A DNA stretch of 64,000 nucleotides from Lactuca virosa (lineage: Eukaryota > Streptophyta > Magnoliopsida > Asterales > Asteraceae): contig CAKMRJ010003334.1 in assembly GCA_928212115.1 (NCBI GenBank), positions 101,763,598-101,827,597 of the forward strand. The letters are read 5' to 3'. The position numbers were made by a program, and so were the translations under genes. Below the pieces are notes generated by a model that saw nothing but the letters and a program-made list of their open reading frames with translations, was not told the origin of the DNA and did not search any database. Shown in pieces: positions 43,774-56,300 of this stretch; positions within the stretch are counted from its first letter, which is position 1; each line of letters begins with the position of its first letter.

Positions 43774-45331
43774 TGATGTGTGTGAAACGTACTGGTTTTA
43801 ATCCTACTAACTTAAACAAAAAAAACAAACACACAAAAGGCAGTGTACCTGTCGATTAGTAGTTTAGTTCAGGTAAGTAGGGTATCGAACACAGGGAACA
43901 GTAAACAATTAAAATAAATGCTAATATTATCTAAATAAAACAATATAAAAGGGGGTTTATCTAGTTTTGCAAGACTAGAAACTTAAACAATCAATTAACA
44001 CTCAAACAAAATACAGTTAACAATTAAGAAGAACAAGAAAGGACAACTAGATTCAATGATAAAAGAGACTTCTGTTCAGATTTGATTCACTTATTCCTAT
44101 GGTTGATTTTGTGGCAAGTGCAATGGATCAATATGTCAATGGTTACCGATTCCTAATATGATTGGGTTCATGTTCACTATTACCAACCCTTTAGTAGACA
44201 AGTTAATTCAAACAGTGGCCAGTTGATTAAACTAACAAGTTTCCTAGTGTTCAGTTCGTATCAAGCAAGACTTATAACAATAGTTAATAAAATTTGTTCA
44301 ATTCAATCAACTCATGTATGGTAGTTCATCACACATGCTCACACATTGATTTACACATTTTCTAGTTAACCGTAGTTTCATATTCACTATTCCTAGGCAT
44401 ACAATCTTGTATTCACAAAACTATATGAATCAAGTAATCAAGAAGATATTCATACAACTCAATCACTTATTAACAGAAAACATTTATCATCAATACATAA
44501 GGGTCTTTAATAAGCTTAACAAGATGAATAACCAAATCAATATCAATTCAAGCACTCAATCAAACCATGTTCATAAGATTATCTTATCCAAACAGAAGTA
44601 AAAAGCTTTTAGCTCATATCTACAGCAAGTAATAACCTAAAATCAAAATCTAATGATTTAAACATGGTTCAAAACAAAGATTAAGAAAAGAAGAATGATT
44701 ATTTGCCTTTGATTCTCTTCTAAATTGTCTCTTATGTTGCAATCTCGAAAACTGAAGCTTCAAGAACCCTTCTGGTCTTCAATAAGCGCATCTAGCCTCC
44801 AGAAAGTGTTAGGGTTCGAATGAGAAGCATTTCTATATATAAATTATGAAAACAGGGCCAACTCGACGAGTTTTCACCACAAACTCGTCGAGTTTTTTCG
44901 ATAATCCGCGTATACAGCGTGTACGGCAAGGCATCTTCGAATCGGGAACATTCTGACCAACTCGTCGAGTTTAGGCCCAACTCGTCGAGTTCTCTTGGAA
45001 TCAACATTTTCTCAAAACACGAAAGTCGTACGAAATTGTGTCTAGTTTTTCAGAACATTTTGAATGTCGTCAATGGGAGTTACGGTTCATGAGATATGGA
45101 CAAAACACTGACGAGGGGTCAAGCTGTCCAATAACATCTTTCTTTCTTCAGTCTTCAATCTCCAAGCTTCCAATCACTCAATCCTCTTCCTTTTTCACCC
45201 GAGCATGTCTTTTATTGCTGAAATTGAAATATTAAAACTAATTAAGCATCTTTTTGTTCATTAAATGAGATAAAATCAACATAAAGTATTAAGATAATGC
45301 ATGCATTTTATAACTAAATATGCCCATATCA
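43774..45331 (-). repeat. Right LTR, inverted
   Basis: It reads TGATGTGTGTGAAACG at its inner edge and TATGCCCATATCA at its outer edge, the reverse complement of the left LTR over its full length. Palindromes are mirrored at 44861-44871, 44883-44893, 44960-44970 and 44980-44990. Differences from the left copy are few: a 71-codon chance ORF present in both differs at 2 codons. The insertion therefore looks young. Confidence 0.92.
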
Positions 45332-45336
45332 CTTAT

Positions 45337-45562
45337 TAATTCATACCATATGAAATAATAACTAGTAATACTCTCTTATAATTATTATTTTCACAAAAGA
45401 ATAATTATTCCCTAATTATGATACAAGAATTGATATTATTTATTAATAATCATATTAATAATAAATATACAAAATGTGCCAACTTGATAAAGGTGTGACT
45501 CTATAGGATCATATATTATTAGCAATATCACTCCAATGATTCTTGGGCATATAGATCCAACA
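45337..45562 (-). repeat. K 3' LTR, U3-side part
   Basis: On the - strand the LTR begins TGTTGGATCTATATGCCC at 45562 and runs left to the CTTAT target site. It matches 63912-64000 for the bases available in the window. Confidence 0.88.
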
Positions 45563-45574
45563 ATCTCCCACTTG
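45563..45574 (-). other. K polypurine tract
   Basis: CAAGTGGGAGAT on the - strand directly precedes the LTR start TGTTGG. Confidence 0.82.
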
Positions 45575-47964
45575 CACAAGATTCATTACAGACTGACATA
45601 GACAGTAGCTGACGTCTAGCAAAGGGCTGCTACCTCTAACAACATATGAAGGGTGTCATTTCTTCAACGGCCATTTCCAGGAGCTCTAAGCTACAATTGT
45701 TACTAAAGGTGTGGTATCAATTATTCCTTTGTCTCAGACATCATGTCGAACATGAGATATGGATAGCGATCAATCTCTTTTACTGTTCAACTTTAACTAA
45801 GGCCTTAGATGTCATGCTCTCAACGAATAAGAGGGACAAATCCCATCTTGACTACATACGCCCATCAATGTAGTTCATGTCATACCCAACGATGGCCCTT
45901 ATGACTGCGTTTTACGAAACAACGTTAAACCATGTCAAAGCACAATAGTTCCTACACTTCAAGTCCCAAATATATATCTCAGGTCTAAGAATACGAAGAT
46001 CATCTTGACTACATACGCTTATCAATGTAGTTCATGTCATACCCAATAATGGCCCTTATGACTGCTTTTTACGAAACAACGTTAAACCATATCTAAGCTC
46101 AACAATCCCTACACCTCAAGTACGAAATATGTATCTCAGATCTAAGATTAAAAAGATACAACCTTGATCAAAACATCACTCTTGACTACGATCCATAAAG
46201 TGGTTTTATTGCGGGTCAAGTCCAATACTTATTCCCGCAATCAAGTACCTATGAAGTTGGTAGCAACTCTTTGCCATTCTGATCTCTATGAGAATCCACC
46301 AATCCACTCATATTAGTATTACCTCATAGTTGCTCCCACAACTATGAACGACTATGGACATTCAGAATAACCTAGTTATTCAAGGATTTAAACATGCTAA
46401 TGCATAACACAACAATTATTTAATGAAGGACTAATCTCCAATATATCATTCGTTACAATATATGTTGCTTTATTATTCCAATATCCAAATACTAAATTTC
46501 AATCAAATACATCTACTTGTATCAACAATGCTCTATAGAACCAACTTGACTTTCATGCTTTAGCTAATGAAGCAACTTTGTTAATTAGATTTGACAAACT
46601 TGATTTGTATAAACTTTGCGAATACAAACATTTTCAGTTTTATATATATAAAGAAAACTATTCAGAGTGTATTAGATGCTTAAATATGACTTAGATACCA
46701 ATACTCGCGTAATGGGATTACTCATAGTCATAATGAACTATACATTAAGCATCTTTACCTGGTTCTCCAAACCACGAGGTACTCTAACTCTGATGTGTAA
46801 CTGTAATTAAAATCTACATGGAACTACTATCCATGTAACTATCGCTTCATTCATAATGAGGACACGCCCGATTGAGACTACGAGTCATCTCAATCTATTT
46901 AAAAATTTAGCACATGTGTAACAACCTTAAACATAACTTTCTTTCAAATACTCTGTATATTAGGAATATTTCTCTAGTTCTTGCAAGTACTTTAGAATGT
47001 TCCTATAAGTCACACAATGACTTGTTGTCGGATTGTACTGGTATCATTCGACATGCTCTAAGCATACAACTTATTTCTTATGCATAACCATGACATTTGT
47101 GATTAATCTAATTGCATCAGCATACGGAATACAATCATGTTATCTAGTTCAAAAACATTTGCACCAGGATTTTGCTCAAAGTCATGTCATGTATTTTTTA
47201 CAAGATGACTCTCTCATAGTCCTTTATCTTAAGCTCTTTAAGGTCCTTGACAATTAATGCATTTTTACTTAATCCTTTAGGTTTCCATGATCTATCTATA
47301 TAAATCTTTATTCTAAGAATTAGTATGTCGACTACATATAAGGCTAGGAATGTTACTGCGCTCCCACTAGCTTTGTAGAAAACACTAGAGTCATCTTGAT
47401 TTATAATCAAATCACACTATGGAATTATCTTATAAAAAAGAAGATTCTTACTTTGAGATGTTAGCTTAAATCAGAAAAGATTTTCAATCTTGTATATTTT
47501 CTCCCTTGAAAACTCACTTACTCTTTATAGTTAAACTATATCGAGTAAGATTAATGAAGCCCATACTTGATAATCATACATGAATTCATCTCCATGTGTT
47601 TTATTAGTTTCCGATCAACTATTGAGCAGGTTCAACAATAGTTGAAAACTTGCTAGTTCCAAACTATGATGCATTTAGCTTATGGATCTTTAGATCTTAA
47701 ATCTCCAAATTGCTCCCACTTAGAAAAAGCACTTTCTAATCACTTGTCTTATTGGAATGAAAATTAGTGGGATTAGTATAAACTTCATCCTAAACAATCA
47801 TTTAGGAAATTCTACATAAATGTAGTTAGTAGATGCTAGAGTGGTTAAACTTATTGTCTAACATAAGCTCTATAACTCTATACCTTTTAAATAAGGATAA
47901 ACCATTTTATCCTTAGCCAAATATAAGCATCTAATCCACTTGTTTGGTTGGAAAATATATATGT
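45575..47964 (-). pseudogene. pol: K 3' pol region, decayed, with RT remnant
   Basis: On the - strand, 47198-47410 reads FYKASGSAVTFLALYVVDIL and then IKIYIDRSWKPKGLS. That is copia RT at the catalytic YVDD (here YVVD), joined across a deletion to the later IKIYRDRS-type segment. RNase H is expected further left, but I cannot read it in any frame. 45850-46160 is a tandem duplication. The remaining bases are AT-rich without recognisable coding text. Confidence 0.65.
45850..46160 (-). repeat. Tandem duplication, 157-bp unit, in K
   Basis: GACTACATACGC..ATCAATGTAGTTCATG starts at 45850 and again at 46007, with similarity continuing through ACGAAACAACGTTAAACCAT. It lies in the 3' part of K, about 300 bp from the polypurine tract. 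Confidence 0.9.
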
Positions 47965-47969
47965 TCAAT

Positions 47970-49615
47970 TGAAACATCCCAAAAATACGGTCCAATTTTT
48001 TTAAAGCATTAATAAAACCATAAATATCATCAATCATATAAAAGCCATAAATCGTGTAACTTGAAAATATCATAATATATGTCAATGTATCAAAATCATA
48101 TGTCAAAACATCATAGTGAATCCTCCCAGGCTAACAAAAATGTGGTGTGTGCCATGCAGTCATCCCGTGCTTTTCCCCTTACCAACGGAAGTACTTGAAA
48201 CCAAAACTGAAAACTGTAAGCACGAAGCTTAGTGAGTCTCCCCAAACTACCACATACCATACACATAACACACAACTAGGAGATACGGGCCCCGCCCACA
48301 CTCAGCTACTGTGAGATACGGGTACCGCCCACACTCAACTACTATGAGATACAGGCCCCGCCCACACTCAGCTACTAGGAGATACGGGCCCCACCCACAC
48401 TCAGCTACTAGGAGATCTGGGCCCCGCCCAGACTCGGCTAGTCATACAAGTAACACACAAGTATCACACAGACAAAAAGTATAACTAAGCATATAAATTT
48501 GTACTATATTGTGCTATGTATGAGATACGGGCCCCGCCTACACTCAACTACTAAACATATCACATATACGGGCCGTCCTTGGTGCTGTAGACCCGTTCCT
48601 ACTGAAGGACACTCACCTCATAAGGTAGCTGTGAAATATCGCGTGAGGAATCTATGACGGCTACTCCAACGACTCCCCGACTATCATTATCACAATAATC
48701 CCTAAGGCAAAAACTGATAATCCTTCTAAGGGTAAAATGACCATTTTACCCCTAGTCAAAGTCAACATTATGGTCAAAGTCAACATTCTGACTGACTCAA
48801 CTCGCCGAGTTCTATAACTCAAAAATCCTGGAATCACGATCCAACTCGCCGAGTCATCCCCATGACTCGTTGAGTTATATCTGGTACAGAATCGGGACAA
48901 GACGATTCAACTCGTCGACTTCCTTTATGGACGCGACGAGTTCTTCAGTCTGTTTGGGCTATCTTAAGGGATTAAGTCCCTAGTCTTCAGATCCATACTC
49001 CCTACTTCATCTACATACTAGAAATACCCTTTTAAGGGTAAAGTTTCCAACTTTACCCAGTATTAGGCCTTCTCAAAGAGTTAAACTCAAACCCTAGCTC
49101 TCTAGAACATAGATCTTGGTCCAAAAGCCATAATACTCCAAACTAAACCATCCTAACAGAGATCTAGGCCTTAGACACCACTTGAATACCTAAGGCTCCT
49201 AACTTTCCTTCCATGCATGGCCTTTTGGGGCTTAAAAGGCCATAATAATACCTTAAAGCTTGCATGGGGCTTCCATGGTCATAAAGTTTGCATCTTTATG
49301 CCATGAAACCCCTTCTAGACCCCAGATCTGGATGGTAGAACACTTGGGACGTCCATTTCCCAAGGACCAAGTTTCTTGAACCAAAAACCCCATAAAGTGA
49401 TAAAGAAGAGATCTAACAAGCTACTAAGAAAGGATGAGACTTAATTACCAGAAAATGAAGAGGATGAGAAGTTGGTTATAGATCTACTAGCTTTCTACTG
49501 AATCTCCAAGCTTCTTCTCTTCTTCACAAGCTTCAAATGCACAAAGTTCACTCAAGAATGGCTCATAGGCTCACACAAAGGTCTAGGGTTTCATAGATTA
49601 GGGTTTGGGACTTGG
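47970..49615 (-). repeat. A2 3' LTR, truncated at its U3 end
   Basis: It shares its end with the 5' LTR (GGGATGTTTCA on the - strand) and includes the GC-rich array (48288-48440) and palindrome cluster 2 (about 48790-48945). The first roughly 245 bp, with the upstream palindromes and TATA-like box, are missing. It joins integrase at about 49615-49625. Confidence 0.88.
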
Positions 49616-50560
49616 TCTAGGGTTCCTGGGGCCCAGCTTTCCCCGCTTCCTGAACTGGATGACACCTTTACAAGGTGATACCTTCTGGAGGACCATGTCG
49701 CCTACCTGAAAGTCTAAGTCTGAACACCGCTTATTGGCATAACTCTTCTGCCGACTCTAAGCAGTCTGGATCCTACTCCGGACCTGCTGGATCCTCTCAG
49801 TAGTCTTGAGTACTACTTCAGTACTCCCCATGACTCTCTGACTGACCTCGCCCCAACAAATTAGGGTCTTACACTTCCTCCCGTAGAGCATCTCGAAATG
49901 AGGTCTATCTATGGTAGCGTGGTAGCTGTTGTTATACGAAAATTCCGCTAACGGAAGATACGTATCCCAACTACCACCGAAATCCAAGACACATGCGCGC
50001 AACATGTCTTCGAGAGTCTGTATCGTCCTCTCACTCTGTCCATCCCTTTGAGGGTGGAAAGCGGTGCTGAAGTGAAGACGAGTACCCATCTCATCGTGAA
50101 ACCGCTTCCAAAATCTGGAAGTGAAACGAACATCTCGGTTTGACACCACTGAGACCTTCACTCCATGTTGTGTCACTATCTCACGCAAGTAGATCTCGGC
50201 CAGCTTCTCGGTCGATATACTCTCATGGATCGGGATAAAATGAGCACTCTTGGTCAACCGATCCACGATGACCCATATCGAATCTACTCCACGTGCGGTC
50301 GTAGGAAGCTTGGTGATTAAATCCATGGTGATACCTTCCCATTTCCACACAGGAATGTCTAGCGGCTGCATCTTGCCGTGTGGTCTCTGGTGCTCGGCCT
50401 TGACCTTCCTGAAGGTTAATCATCGCTCTACATACCATGCTACGTCCCGCTTCATGCAGGGCCACCAGTAATCAGGGAGAAGATCCTGATACATCTTCGT
50501 CGCCCCAGGATGGATGGAGAACCTCGACTTGTGGGCCTCATCCATCAGAACATGTCGTAC
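49616..50560 (-). pseudogene. pol: A2 integrase, C-terminus deleted
   Basis: The frame 49757-50371 (- strand) reads MDLITKLPTTARGVDSIWVI and VSNRDVRFTSRFW (the second catalytic Asp region, with SDRD changed to SNRD). It continues with PQRDGQSERTIQTLEDML and MLYGRKCKTLICWGEVSQ. The zinc domain is in the preceding 50370-50560 with a frame change. After a KLGPR-like position near 49640 the text runs into LTR sequence, so the C-terminal domain and chromodomain-like tail are gone. Confidence 0.88.
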
Positions 50561-50769
50561 TCCGCCCAATACGGAACCCAAATGCTACCATGCAAGGTTA
50601 GCAACCCTCGACTGTCATAGTCAAATGAGGCCACTCGGCCTACGATCCGCTCGCACTTCTGGCGCTTTTCCTTCAGGCCCTCGACCTGCACCTCCCGTAT
50701 CTACTCTAGCAATGGAGGAATCACTGTCATCCTCAGACATATATCTCGAATCGGAGCCGCCACTGCCTT

Positions 50770-51990
50770 GCGGCTCAGAGCGTTGGCCACCACATTGGCC
50801 TTTCCTGGGTGGTAAAGGATCTCACAGTTGTAATCCTTCACAACATCTAATCACCGACACTGCCTCATGTTCAGATTCAGCTGACCCATGAGGTACCTCA
50901 AACTCTTGTGGTCTGTATAAATGGTACACCAAACCCCATAGAGGTAATGTCGCCAAATCTTGAGGGCGAAAACCATAGCTCCCAACTCTAAATCATGCGT
51001 CGGTAAGTTAACCTCGTGAGGCTTCAGCTGCCTCGGAGCGTTAGCTATCACGTGACCCCGCTGCATCAATATCGCGCCCATGCCGGTGATCGAAGCGTCA
51101 CAGTAAACCATAAAGTCATCAACTCCCTCTAGCATAGTCAAAATCGGTGCCTCACACAACCGCTGTCTAAGAGTGTCGAAGGTTGTCTGCTGCTTAGGCC
51201 CCCAGCGGAATGTCACCGACTTCTTGGTCAGCCGGGTCAAAGGAACAACGATCTTGGAGAAATCCTGGATGAATCTCCGGTAATAACCCACTTGACCAAG
51301 AAAACTCTGAATCTCAGATGGAGACCTCGGAACCTACCACCGTATCACAGCCTCTATCTTTTCCGGATCGACCAGAATACCCTTCTGGTTGACAAGGTCA
51401 CCCAGAAACTGCACCTCGCGCAACAAGAACTCACACTTGGAGAACTTTGCGAAAAGTCTCTCCCTCCTCAGAGTCTCTAGCACCTCCCTCAGGTGCTCCT
51501 CATGCTGCTCCCGAGTCTTGGAATAAACCAAGATATCATGAATGAAAACTATCACAGACCGGTCCAGCATCGGTCTGCACACACGATTCATGAGGTCCAT
51601 GAACGCGACTGGAGCATTGGTGAGCCCAAACGGCATCACCACAAACTCATAGTGACCATAGCGAGTCCTAAAAGCTGTCTTCTGCACATCCTCGTCTCTG
51701 AATCGAATATGGTGATAACCCGATCACATATCAATCTTGGAGTACCAAGATGCACCCTGTAGCTGGTCAAACAAATCATCAATCCTCGGGAGGGGATAAC
51801 GGTTCTTCACCGTCAACTTATTCAGCTCTTGGTAGTCTATGGACATCCTATGTGACCCGTACTTCTTCTTCACAAACAGGATCGAGGCTCCCCATGGCGA
51901 ACTACTCGTCCTGATAAAATCCCTTGTCTAGCAGCTCTTGCAGTTGTGTAGACAACTCCTGCATCTCGGGAGGAGCCAACCGATATGATC
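50770..51990 (-). pseudogene. pol: A2 reverse transcriptase and RNase H
   Basis: From right to left: GASPIAKGSYRLAPPEM near 51990, then stops. The frame 51334-51687 reads YEFVVMPFGLTNAPVAFMDL and IVFIHDILVYSKTREQ, where the catalytic FIDD reads FIHD. The frame 50851-51291 reads GYYRRFIQDFSKIVVP, VYCDASITGMGAIL and IYTDHKSLRYLMGQ of RNase H. The first catalytic Asp of the DD pair is lost, and several stops lie in the fingers. Confidence 0.9.
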
Positions 51991-52029
51991 CCTTGGCAAT
52001 CGGAGACGCACCAGGGACTAGGTCAATCC

Positions 52030-52672
52030 TGAACTAAAACCTGTCTCTCCGGAGGTATCCCAGGAAAATCCTCCGGGAATACATCCGGGTACTCTCGCAC
52101 GACCGGTACATCCATCCACTGTCGCCTTACCCTTATCCCGTGTATCGATAACATATGCGAAAAAATCTGCACAACCCTGCTGAAGGTAGCACCTCGCTCT
52201 CGCTGCTGAACATGGGGAAGGTCCGCCCTGCGGCCTCTCGCCCTGAAATCACTAAACCTCCCCCACTAGGAGTCCGAACTCTTACTAGCTACTGCTCGCA
52301 GTCGATCATTGCTCCATAGGGACTCAACCAATCCATACCCATAATAACCTTATTCCCTCACAGGGGAATGGGGACCAAATCTACTAAGAACTGCTCGTCG
52401 AACAACTACAGTGTACACCCCCGATGAAATCTAGCAACCCGAATGGTCCTATCATCTGCTATCTCCACATCCAGTGGACAGTCTAACTCCCCCGGAGCTC
52501 CAACAAATCACTTGCTCAGTACGAGCGATACAAAAGATCGGGTAGCCCCCGAATCAAACAATACTAGGGCAGACATACCGTTCACAAGGAACGATCCTAT
52601 AATGAAACACATAAACATAAGCAATAATCAATATACATAAAGAGATAAGGAGAAGATACATACTCGTAACGA
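52030..52672 (-). pseudogene. pol: A2 aspartic protease
   Basis: On the - strand VLFDSGATRSFVSLVL is encoded near 52510-52570, the catalytic segment. About 52300-52350 reads NKVIMGMDWLSPYGAMIDCE. Stops and frame changes interrupt it. The segment from 52030 leftward is the linker to RT. Confidence 0.8.
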
Positions 52673-53861
52673 CATCAGGAGCAACACGTGCCTCCTCTGC
52701 TTTCAACTAGAAGGCTCTGCTCTTCGCCACTGGTGCCTCTGTCCGGCCCTGTCGACCGTCCGTAATCCTCAATGTGGCAGGAGCGGGAGCCGCCACCTTC
52801 TCTGTTGCTAAACTGGGACACTGGGACCTCTTGTGGCTCCTTTGATTGCATTGAAAGCAAATCAGATCAGATAATATGGTGGTGGTGGTAGCAGTACAGT
52901 CCTTGCTCATATGTCCAGTTCGGCCGCACTTGAATCAGCCTTAACTACCCTCCCTGTACGTGCCCTTGTGCATCCTACCAAACTTGCCACAACGGCCTCG
53001 GCCCTACTGTCCCTTCCCTCGGGAATCTACCTTGGGGTTTTTGCTCGAGCCCTCCACGCCAGACACCGCCTCTGGCTTCCTCTTCCTCTCCATCTCTAAA
53101 TCGATCTCTCTCTCACGAGACCTAGCAATCATATCCTCCAGCGTCTTGCAGCTGGATCAGCTCACAAACTGGCGGATATCACTCCGCAACATCTCATGAT
53201 ATCAGGAATTCTTCATCTCCTCGTCCGCCACGTACTGCGGAATGAGAATGGCCCTCTCCCTAAACTTGGCGGTGATCTCTTCCACTGTCTCAGTCGTCTG
53301 CTCGAGATCCTAGAACTCCCTAACAAGCTGTTGCACCTCAATCACAGGTGCAAACTCGGCCTTGAACCTGGCCGCGAAATCACTTCAGGTCATCGCATCT
53401 AGAACTAAATCATCTCCAATGGCTCCTCGCACCTCCTCCCACCAGTCGCGTGCCTTGTCCTTCAGAAGATAGGAGGCCAATCGGACCTTGTCTCCCTCGG
53501 GACATCTGCTGGTGCGAAAAGCGTTGGCAACATCATCCAACCATCTAGTGCTACAAATGGGGTCCCGAACCCCATGGTAATCGGGTGCTCCACAAGCCAT
53601 GAACTCCCTGAATGTCAGTGTGTGCGACCCCATCATGGCCGCCACCTCGGTGCGGAATGCACTCAGTCTCTCATCCAAAAGCTATAAAATACTCTCCTTG
53701 ATCGTGTCGAAGATCACAGGAGTCTGATCCAGAATACTGCGTGTGATCTCAGACGAAATGAACCCTATCGTCTGCACATCTAGCTGCCCAGCTCTAGAGC
53801 TCGAGCCTGATCCCTCACCAGTGCCTGAAGTGCCAACTGGCCTAGTGCGTAGCGTCACCAT
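52673..53861 (-). pseudogene. gag: A2 gag
   Basis: The ATG at 53861 (- strand) starts VTLRTRPVGTSGTGEGSGSS. Capsid text in 53385-53678 reads FREFMACGAPDYHGV, DVANAFRTSRCPEGDKV and LKDKARDWWEEV. The knuckle FKCGRTGHMSKDC is near 52905-52945, then APAPATLRITDGR leads to protease. In-frame stops occur near 53680, 53384 and further left. This copy supplies the reference layout for the A1 fragments. Confidence 0.88.
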
Positions 53862-54864
53862 ACTGAAAATACACCATAAAAAACATCAGAATACTCATCA
53901 TAACTCAAGGGATCTCACATACTACAAGTTTCCTGTCACTCCCCCGAACCGGACGGCGGAAACGTCCGAGGGCTTGGGTGACTTCATCTTGTAATACCAT
54001 CACAGTGAATATAAATGAAACATGACAAACACCATCATCATACATACTAAATACAACCATCATTGTTTACATCAAGTATTGTATTAAATATTACATGCCC
54101 AAATAGTTAATGTATGATGATACAAAATATGACAATGTCCACATGTTCCTGTTGACTTTTCTGCTTAACGATTTCCTGAGAATACAAGTTAATTTGAAAA
54201 GGTCAACACGTATAATGTTGGTGAGTTTATAAGCATGTTTGAGTTAATGTTTTGTATTACTTTGTAAACACCAGAAAATCTGATATTTTCCTAAAAACGA
54301 TTTGAAATGTTTGTGTCCGATCTTGTATTAATGCATGTGTGTTAATGTTTGAAAATGTATAAAGTGAATGGTCCCAGACAATCCGATATTGTCTGTCTAT
54401 AAAACGTTGTGGTCTTATCAGTGTAAGTTTCCGTGTTACCAAACTGTAAAGGTATTCCGTAAATTTTTATAATGGTGTTGATTCCTCTAAGTAAGTCGTT
54501 ATAACCATTCCTGATAATGACTAATCCACCTGTCATGACGTTTTCGGATGCCGACGTGTTTATGGTAAGGTTTGTCACTCTAGACTAGCCTAGTCTAACT
54601 GTAGCGAACAACTCAGATGTGGGGTGTCACCCCCATATAGATCTATACATAAACTCCCGTTCTCCATCCAAGAGAATCTGGTTATAACTACAGGCAACAG
54701 TTGTACACTCGATAGGTGCCAAACGAAGTGTCTCACAAGATCCTTAACTAAATTTACGCGAATATGAAATTGCACAGTTTATATTGTTTACGTGTAAGTA
54801 TTTAGTTTTCAAAGCCCAACGAGTGTGTATGTGAATGTGTGAAGTCAACAAGCATGTAGATGGA

Positions 54865-55068
54865 CCACGAAGGCCCAATAAACACGTAAGGTATATTCCT
54901 GGCCCAATAAACATGTTAGTTATATTCCAGGCCCAATAAACATGTAAAAGGACAACTAAGGCCCACTAAACATGTAAATTATATTCCAGGCCCAGTAGAC
55001 ATGTAAAAGGACAACTAAGGCCCACTAAACATGTAAATTATATTCCAGGCCCAAAAGCATGTAAATGA
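54865..55068 (-). repeat. Tandem GGCCCA-CATGTAA repeats in solo LTR 2
   Basis: Units of about 30 bases with GGCCCANTAAACATGTAA alternate with ATTATATTCCA and AAGGACAACTAA spacers, in about seven copies. Related GGCCCA phrases are scattered at 55130-55450 and 56340-56670. Confidence 0.88.
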
Positions 55069-56290
55069 CGTAATTGATCCATTTGTTGTTACCTTGGTTG
55101 TTAAGTTTAGTTATTTACCAAAATGACATAAAAGGCCCACTTTATGTAAAAAGACTTTGGTCCTTGAAACCGAAAATTTACAATTTAGACACATTTTTTG
55201 GTAAAATGACACTTAGGTCCCTTAAACCAAAGTTTACATTTAAGGGCTTGGTTTGAGTAAAATAACATTTTAAACCCCACTTTTGTCAAAAGGTCATTTT
55301 CGGCCCTAAAGTATAGTAAATATTCCTTTTTGGCCCAAGTTTGATAAAATTATCATTTTTGGCTCAACTTTGTTTAAAATGACACTTAAGCCCACAAAAG
55401 TCCAAAAATTTACAAATTTAGCCCAAAACATGGAAGCCCAAAATGAGGCCCATTTGTGAAAGTTTATTTTAGCCCTTTTAAAATCATAAATACCATAAAG
55501 ATTCGTATTTATCAAAAATAAATCCTTTTTGGTCCCTTAAAATCGTGAGCTATATATAATAACCTCACTTTAGTTTTAAACAACTTTGAAGTGTTTTAAA
55601 CCTTTTCTTTGTATAATAAGTTGTAACAAGTGTTATGTTCTACAAATATCATCATATTTTAGCATATTTTCAAGTTTATGAAGTTTTTAACACATAACCA
55701 CAACTTATATCATGAAAAACACACATAATCATGCATATACTCATAGATCTACACAAAACAACTTGTATTGTCCCCCAAAACATAGTAAAAACCGAAAATA
55801 GGGGGTATAAACTCACATTGGTTTGATGATTTCGGTTTTTGATGAAGAATGAGAAGGATCTCGGCCCTAATAAGCTTCTTGAGTGGAGTTTTCGAACCTA
55901 AGATGGACCTAAGAGCATGGATCACGAAATGATGTGTTAAGGAATGAAGATTATCATAAAATGAAGTTAATCATCATACTTAGAGAGTAGCTTACCAAAT
56001 GAGTAGATTTTTGGTGGAGTATCCTTGGATTTACACACAAACACCCACGATTTTTCTTGGAGGAGAAAGGAGAAGTTTCTTGAGAGTTAGAGAGGATTTT
56101 TGTGCTTAAAAAATGAGAGAAGTGAGGTTGGTTAGGGTGCTCTCGGCCTAAGGTAAGAAGAAGGGGGGAAGATGAGACAAGATGTTGCATTGAAACATGA
56201 GATTAGCCTAGATACATGTTGTGTTTAGTGCATAGATATACATCATGTAATGTTGAGATGTCACTAAGCCAATAATACTTGTTTCATTTT

Positions 56291-56300
56291 TTTTATATAT
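56291..56300 (-). promoter_or_regulatory. TATA box of solo LTR 2
   Basis: ATATATAAAA on the - strand, about 590 bases into the LTR. Confidence 0.6.

Larger units (their letters stand above)
39786..45331 (+). mobile_element. Non-autonomous retroelement with inverted LTRs
   Basis: A 1561-bp LTR (39786-41346) is followed by a tRNA-Asp primer-binding site, a 185-aa ORF, a long non-coding part and a purine tract. The same LTR (1558 bp) then follows in reverse orientation (43774-45331). CTTAT lies on both outer sides (39781-39785 and 45332-45336). The K 5' LTR at 63901-63930 reads straight through this site with a single CTTAT, which confirms the boundaries. No pol is present, so mobilisation would need another element. 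The tRNA-Asp site and post-ORF motifs point to the Athila/Tat side of Ty3, which is inference. Confidence 0.9.

Noticed and set aside
39786..45331. Long terminal inverted repeats suggesting a DNA transposon or foldback element
   Set aside because: A tRNA-Asp primer-binding site next to the left repeat, a purine tract next to the right one, TG...CA termini and a 5-bp duplication fit an LTR element better. No transposase is present.
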